DNA from: a virus
Virus record (IMG/VR): IMGVR_UViG_3300044237_000085
Span: 1 to 23,803 of that record
DNA length: 23,803 bases
Strand: one strand, 5' to 3'
The notes beneath the pieces were generated by a model. It was not told the origin of the DNA, ran no database searches, and saw nothing but the letters and a program-made list of their open reading frames with translations. Below are positions 22,345-23,803 of the stretch, piece by piece. Made by a program: the position numbers and the translations under genes. Each line of letters begins with the position of its first letter. The stretch's first letter is position 1.

Positions 22345-22671
22345 TTATTTCCTATTTGACCATGCTTGTGCACCAAAAAACGCAGCTAATATACCTGCAA
22401 CAGATACAAAATAGACTGCTGCCATATCGCCCAAAATAGACGCAGCTTGATTCATCCCGAAAAACTCACTAACAACTACAAGGCTTGGGTATAACAACAT
22501 TCCCCAGAGAGCAAACCAACTCATCGCCCTTTGAGCGTCAGCCCGTTCATGCCGTAAGCGTAGCTCCTGCAATTCTCTGCTAGTCTGCAATTCTTCATCG
22601 GTAACTACGCCGTCACCATCCGAATCGTATTCCGCATACTCGCTACCATCTTCTAAGCGTTTTGCTGCCAT
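22345..22671 (-). CDS. Membrane protein with single EF-hand calcium-binding loop (108 aa)
   Basis: Residues 16-27, DSDGDGVVTDEE, form a canonical 12-residue EF-hand loop: Asp at positions 1, 3 and 5, Gly at 6, Val at 8, Glu at 12. It is followed by a charged helix (SRELQELRLRHERADAQRAM) and two hydrophobic segments (about 51-69 and 82-101). I chose the ATG at 22671, which directly follows the upstream stop (TAA-G-ATG); an ATG at 22704 would overlap that gene by 32 nt and has no ribosome binding site. Its place just before the holin suggests a lysis role, perhaps a calcium-responsive holin, antiholin or membrane anchor. Calcium binding is predicted from the loop only. Confidence 0.8.
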   Translation of the reverse strand: MAAKRLEDGSEYAEYDSDGDGVVTDEELQTSRELQELRLRHERADAQRAMSWFALWGMLLYPSLVVVSEFFGMNQAASILGDMAAVYFVSVAGILAAFFGAQAWSNRK

Positions 22672-22672
22672 C

Positions 22673-22888
22673 TTAGTCCCAGAAGTTTGTATTCGGCGCT
22701 GCATATTTTGGAATGCAGTACGCTGTTATATTTTGTTGTGACGACATTCTGTTGTTTTGCACGATTCGGTATTTACCGCTTTCTACCATGTAAGCAAAGA
22801 AGTTACATCTATCGATTGATCGAAAGAAAAACTGCTCATTTAACTGAGCATTATCTACTACAACGATGAGCAAAAATGCCATAATCAT
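22673..22888 (-). CDS. Small secreted protein with two cysteines (71 aa)
   Basis: The N-terminus (MIMAFLLIVVVDN) is a short hydrophobic segment, a signal or anchor, followed by a soluble part with C28 (SIDRCNFFAYMVE) and C58 (ITAYCIPKYAAP). The spacing and the Cys-x-Phe-Phe and Tyr-Cys-x-Pro contexts resemble small periplasmic proteins I recall from marine phage lysis regions; the cysteines could form a disulphide. No lipobox is seen. The ATG overlaps the upstream stop (TGATG), and the stop is followed after one base by the EF-hand start. A spanin-like role is possible but not shown. Confidence 0.72.
   Translation of the reverse strand: MIMAFLLIVVVDNAQLNEQFFFRSIDRCNFFAYMVESGKYRIVQNNRMSSQQNITAYCIPKYAAPNTNFWD
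22827..22850 (-). terminator. Weak hairpin plus T-run inside the 71-aa gene
   Basis: On the minus strand TGCTCA-GTTAAA-TGAGCA forms a 6-bp stem with a 6-nt loop and is followed by G and five T residues. It lies inside a coding region (codons for AQLNEQFFF), so it may be an attenuator or RNA-processing site between upstream lysis accessory genes and the holin-endolysin-tail genes, or a coincidence. Confidence 0.2.
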
Positions 22889-23349
22889 CCATAAATCCTA
22901 ACAATAAACATAACAACTAAAGCAGCAATAGCTCCCCCAATTAACAAAGTAACTCCCCCCACTAAAATTTGATTTATTAGCCGATCTCGTTCTTTCTTTT
23001 TACGAGCAATCATCTTCAAGTGCGCTTGTCGGTCTAGCTCTTGCTGTTTTTTGGCTGCTTTGAAATCCTCTAATAATTGGGGATCTGCTACAAGTAGGAG
23101 GTCGTGAACCGACTGCCAGTGCCGCTCGTATTGCCTTTTCAACATTTGGAGCTTCAAAAGCTCGTTCTGCGTCAGAGGTTTAAACGTGCTTTGTCTGCGC
23201 TCTGCCTCAAAATTAGTAAGCCCTTCACCAAAGTCTGAGATCATTCCCATAACTTTGTGAACACCCTGCCCCGTCTCATTAGCCTGTGAGATCAAGCCAT
23301 TGATGGCAGACAAAGTGGCGGAAGCCGCTGCGATGCTTTCAATCACCAC
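22885..23349 (-). CDS. C-terminally anchored membrane protein (154 aa)
   Basis: A conserved-looking marine phage protein with unknown function. Residues 1-45 are a mildly hydrophobic amphipathic helix, 60-125 are strongly charged helix and likely coiled coil (LKLQMLKRQYERHW, AHLKMIARKKKERDRL), and 127-150 is one hydrophobic transmembrane segment at the C-terminus (ILVGGVTLLIGGAIAALVVMF). The tail-anchored topology would leave the coiled coil in the cytoplasm, unlike an inner-membrane spanin. The start is GTG, with AGGA about ten bases upstream; a second GTG follows directly. The place before the holin suggests lysis timing or membrane association. Confidence 0.78.
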   Translation of the reverse strand: MVIESIAAASATLSAINGLISQANETGQGVHKVMGMISDFGEGLTNFEAERRQSTFKPLTQNELLKLQMLKRQYERHWQSVHDLLLVADPQLLEDFKAAKKQQELDRQAHLKMIARKKKERDRLINQILVGGVTLLIGGAIAALVVMFIVRIYG

Positions 23350-23364
23350 CGCTTAACAATCCTG

Positions 23365-23550
23365 TTAGGCCAGTAGCTGAGGCAGAGCTACCGCGACAAT
23401 TACGGTGACATATACGCCCCAAATCATCATTTCAAGACGATCAAACCGTTTCGTACCAGATTCAAGGCGTCTTTCAATAGCCTCGTAGCGCACGGCACAT
23501 TCCCGCTCATGCGCTTCAATCTGGGCGATTGCCTTCTCAGTCGGTGTCAC
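23365..23550 (-). CDS. XhlA-like small membrane protein (61 aa)
   Basis: Residues 1-40 form a charged helix (HERECAVRYEAIERRLESG), probably a short coiled coil, and 43-60 a single hydrophobic segment (MIWGVYVTVIVAVALPQLL). This layout is that of haemolysin XhlA-type lysis proteins, which help a holin and endolysin; the resemblance is in layout only. The GTG start overlaps the upstream stop (GTGA). Confidence 0.72.
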   Translation of the reverse strand: MTPTEKAIAQIEAHERECAVRYEAIERRLESGTKRFDRLEMMIWGVYVTVIVAVALPQLLA

Positions 23551-23759
23551 TGGAGTTGACCAGAAACAACAGGCTCTTCATCGAGTGTAGCCACGTTGTC
23601 TTGTGCAGGGGCTTGCTCTTTAAGTTCAGCCATAAAGCGATCACGCATTGCGCCCATCTGGCTCATCGCTTCGCCAGTGACCATGCCGTTTTTGGCGGCT
23701 GCGTCGATTAGGTTTAATACGTTAGCTAGATCGTGAAGTTGAATATGCTTGGTTTCCAT
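23547..23759 (-). CDS. Small hypothetical protein (70 aa)
   Basis: Not a family I can name. The N-terminal two thirds are helical (QLHDLANVLNLIDAAAKNGM, GAMRDRFMAEL) and the C-terminal 20 residues are acidic and disordered. The ATG is chosen because it overlaps the stop of the upstream frame (TAATG); a GTG six bases upstream, closer to AGGAG, is an alternative and would add two residues. It is the first complete gene of the lysis cluster seen in this window. Confidence 0.68.
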   Translation of the reverse strand: METKHIQLHDLANVLNLIDAAAKNGMVTGEAMSQMGAMRDRFMAELKEQAPAQDNVATLDEEPVVSGQLQ

Positions 23760-23803
23760 TACCACGGTACTCCTGATGCGTCCACTGGGGTTGCTTTTTT
23801 GTT
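23759..23803 (-). CDS. C-terminal end of an unknown gene, cut by the window edge
   Basis: The last 14 codons before a TAA read NKKATPVDASGVPW. The stop overlaps the next ATG (TAATG), like most junctions in this operon, so it is probably the end of a real gene that begins outside the window. Too short to classify. Confidence 0.45.
   Translation of the reverse strand, partial: NKKATPVDASGVPW

Noticed and set aside
22672-22704. Start at 22704 for the EF-hand membrane protein, adding 11 residues.
   Set aside because: It overlaps the 71-aa gene by 32 nt and has no ribosome binding site, while the ATG at 22671 follows the upstream stop by one base.
1-23803. tRNA genes, CRISPR arrays, insertion sequences or integration sites.
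   Set aside because: Intergenic space is nearly absent apart from 7275-7570; I found no cloverleaf, no regularly spaced repeats, no transposase and no integrase.

Overview
The window looks like part of a tailed double-stranded DNA phage genome, most similar in gene content to uncultured marine phages with podovirus-like virion genes. This rests on the joint presence of a TOTE-type archaeo-eukaryotic primase (AEP), a UvrD-like helicase, a phage SNF2 helicase, a P22 gp10-like tail protein, a DUF5824 protein, a 3TM holin and a GH24 endolysin. Coding density is very high and most neighbouring genes overlap by 1-15 nt (TAATG, ATGA). The host cannot be read from the sequence. Terminase, portal, capsid and DNA polymerase are not in the window and presumably lie outside it.

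Layout. (1) 1-7274, leftward: a replication and DNA-modification operon. In transcription order it holds three small or mid-size early proteins (116 aa; 193 aa with a coiled coil; 262 aa with an SSB-like acidic tip), an AEP primase, a UvrD-like SF1 helicase, a class I SAM methyltransferase, an alpha-glutamyl/putrescinyl-thymine pyrophosphorylase (aGPT-PPlase) family protein, an unknown 79-aa protein and a thymidylate-synthase-like protein cut by the left edge. (2) 7275-7570: an AT-rich divergent intergenic region with short repeats and dyads, a candidate control region or origin. (3) 7571-9016, rightward: a lone SNF2-type helicase with a TTG start. (4) 9008-23803, leftward: a virion and lysis operon. 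In transcription order it holds the end of an unknown gene, a 70-aa protein, an XhlA-like membrane protein, a protein with a C-terminal membrane anchor, a small secreted two-cysteine protein, an EF-hand membrane protein, a 3TM holin, a GH24 endolysin, a gp10-like tail protein, a 111-aa virion-type protein, two lysine-rich proteins, and then six proteins that look like ejection or internal virion proteins.

How the genes work together. The left end suggests thymine hypermodification: a thymidylate-synthase homologue that could make 5-hydroxymethyl-dUMP, with an aGPT-PPlase protein and a methyltransferase close by. Primase and UvrD-like helicase are translationally coupled and, with the SSB-like protein, form a replication core. 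The right half carries host lysis (holin, endolysin and several accessory membrane proteins) and a large set of glycine/alanine-rich, repeat-containing proteins that probably are packaged and ejected with the DNA.

The most interesting points are the putative base-hypermodification cluster, a repeated leader element in front of two leftward genes, a repeat-rich divergent control region, 14- and 18-residue tandem repeats in two virion proteins, a recurring glycine-pair motif across adjacent virion proteins, and an EF-hand membrane protein inside the lysis cassette.
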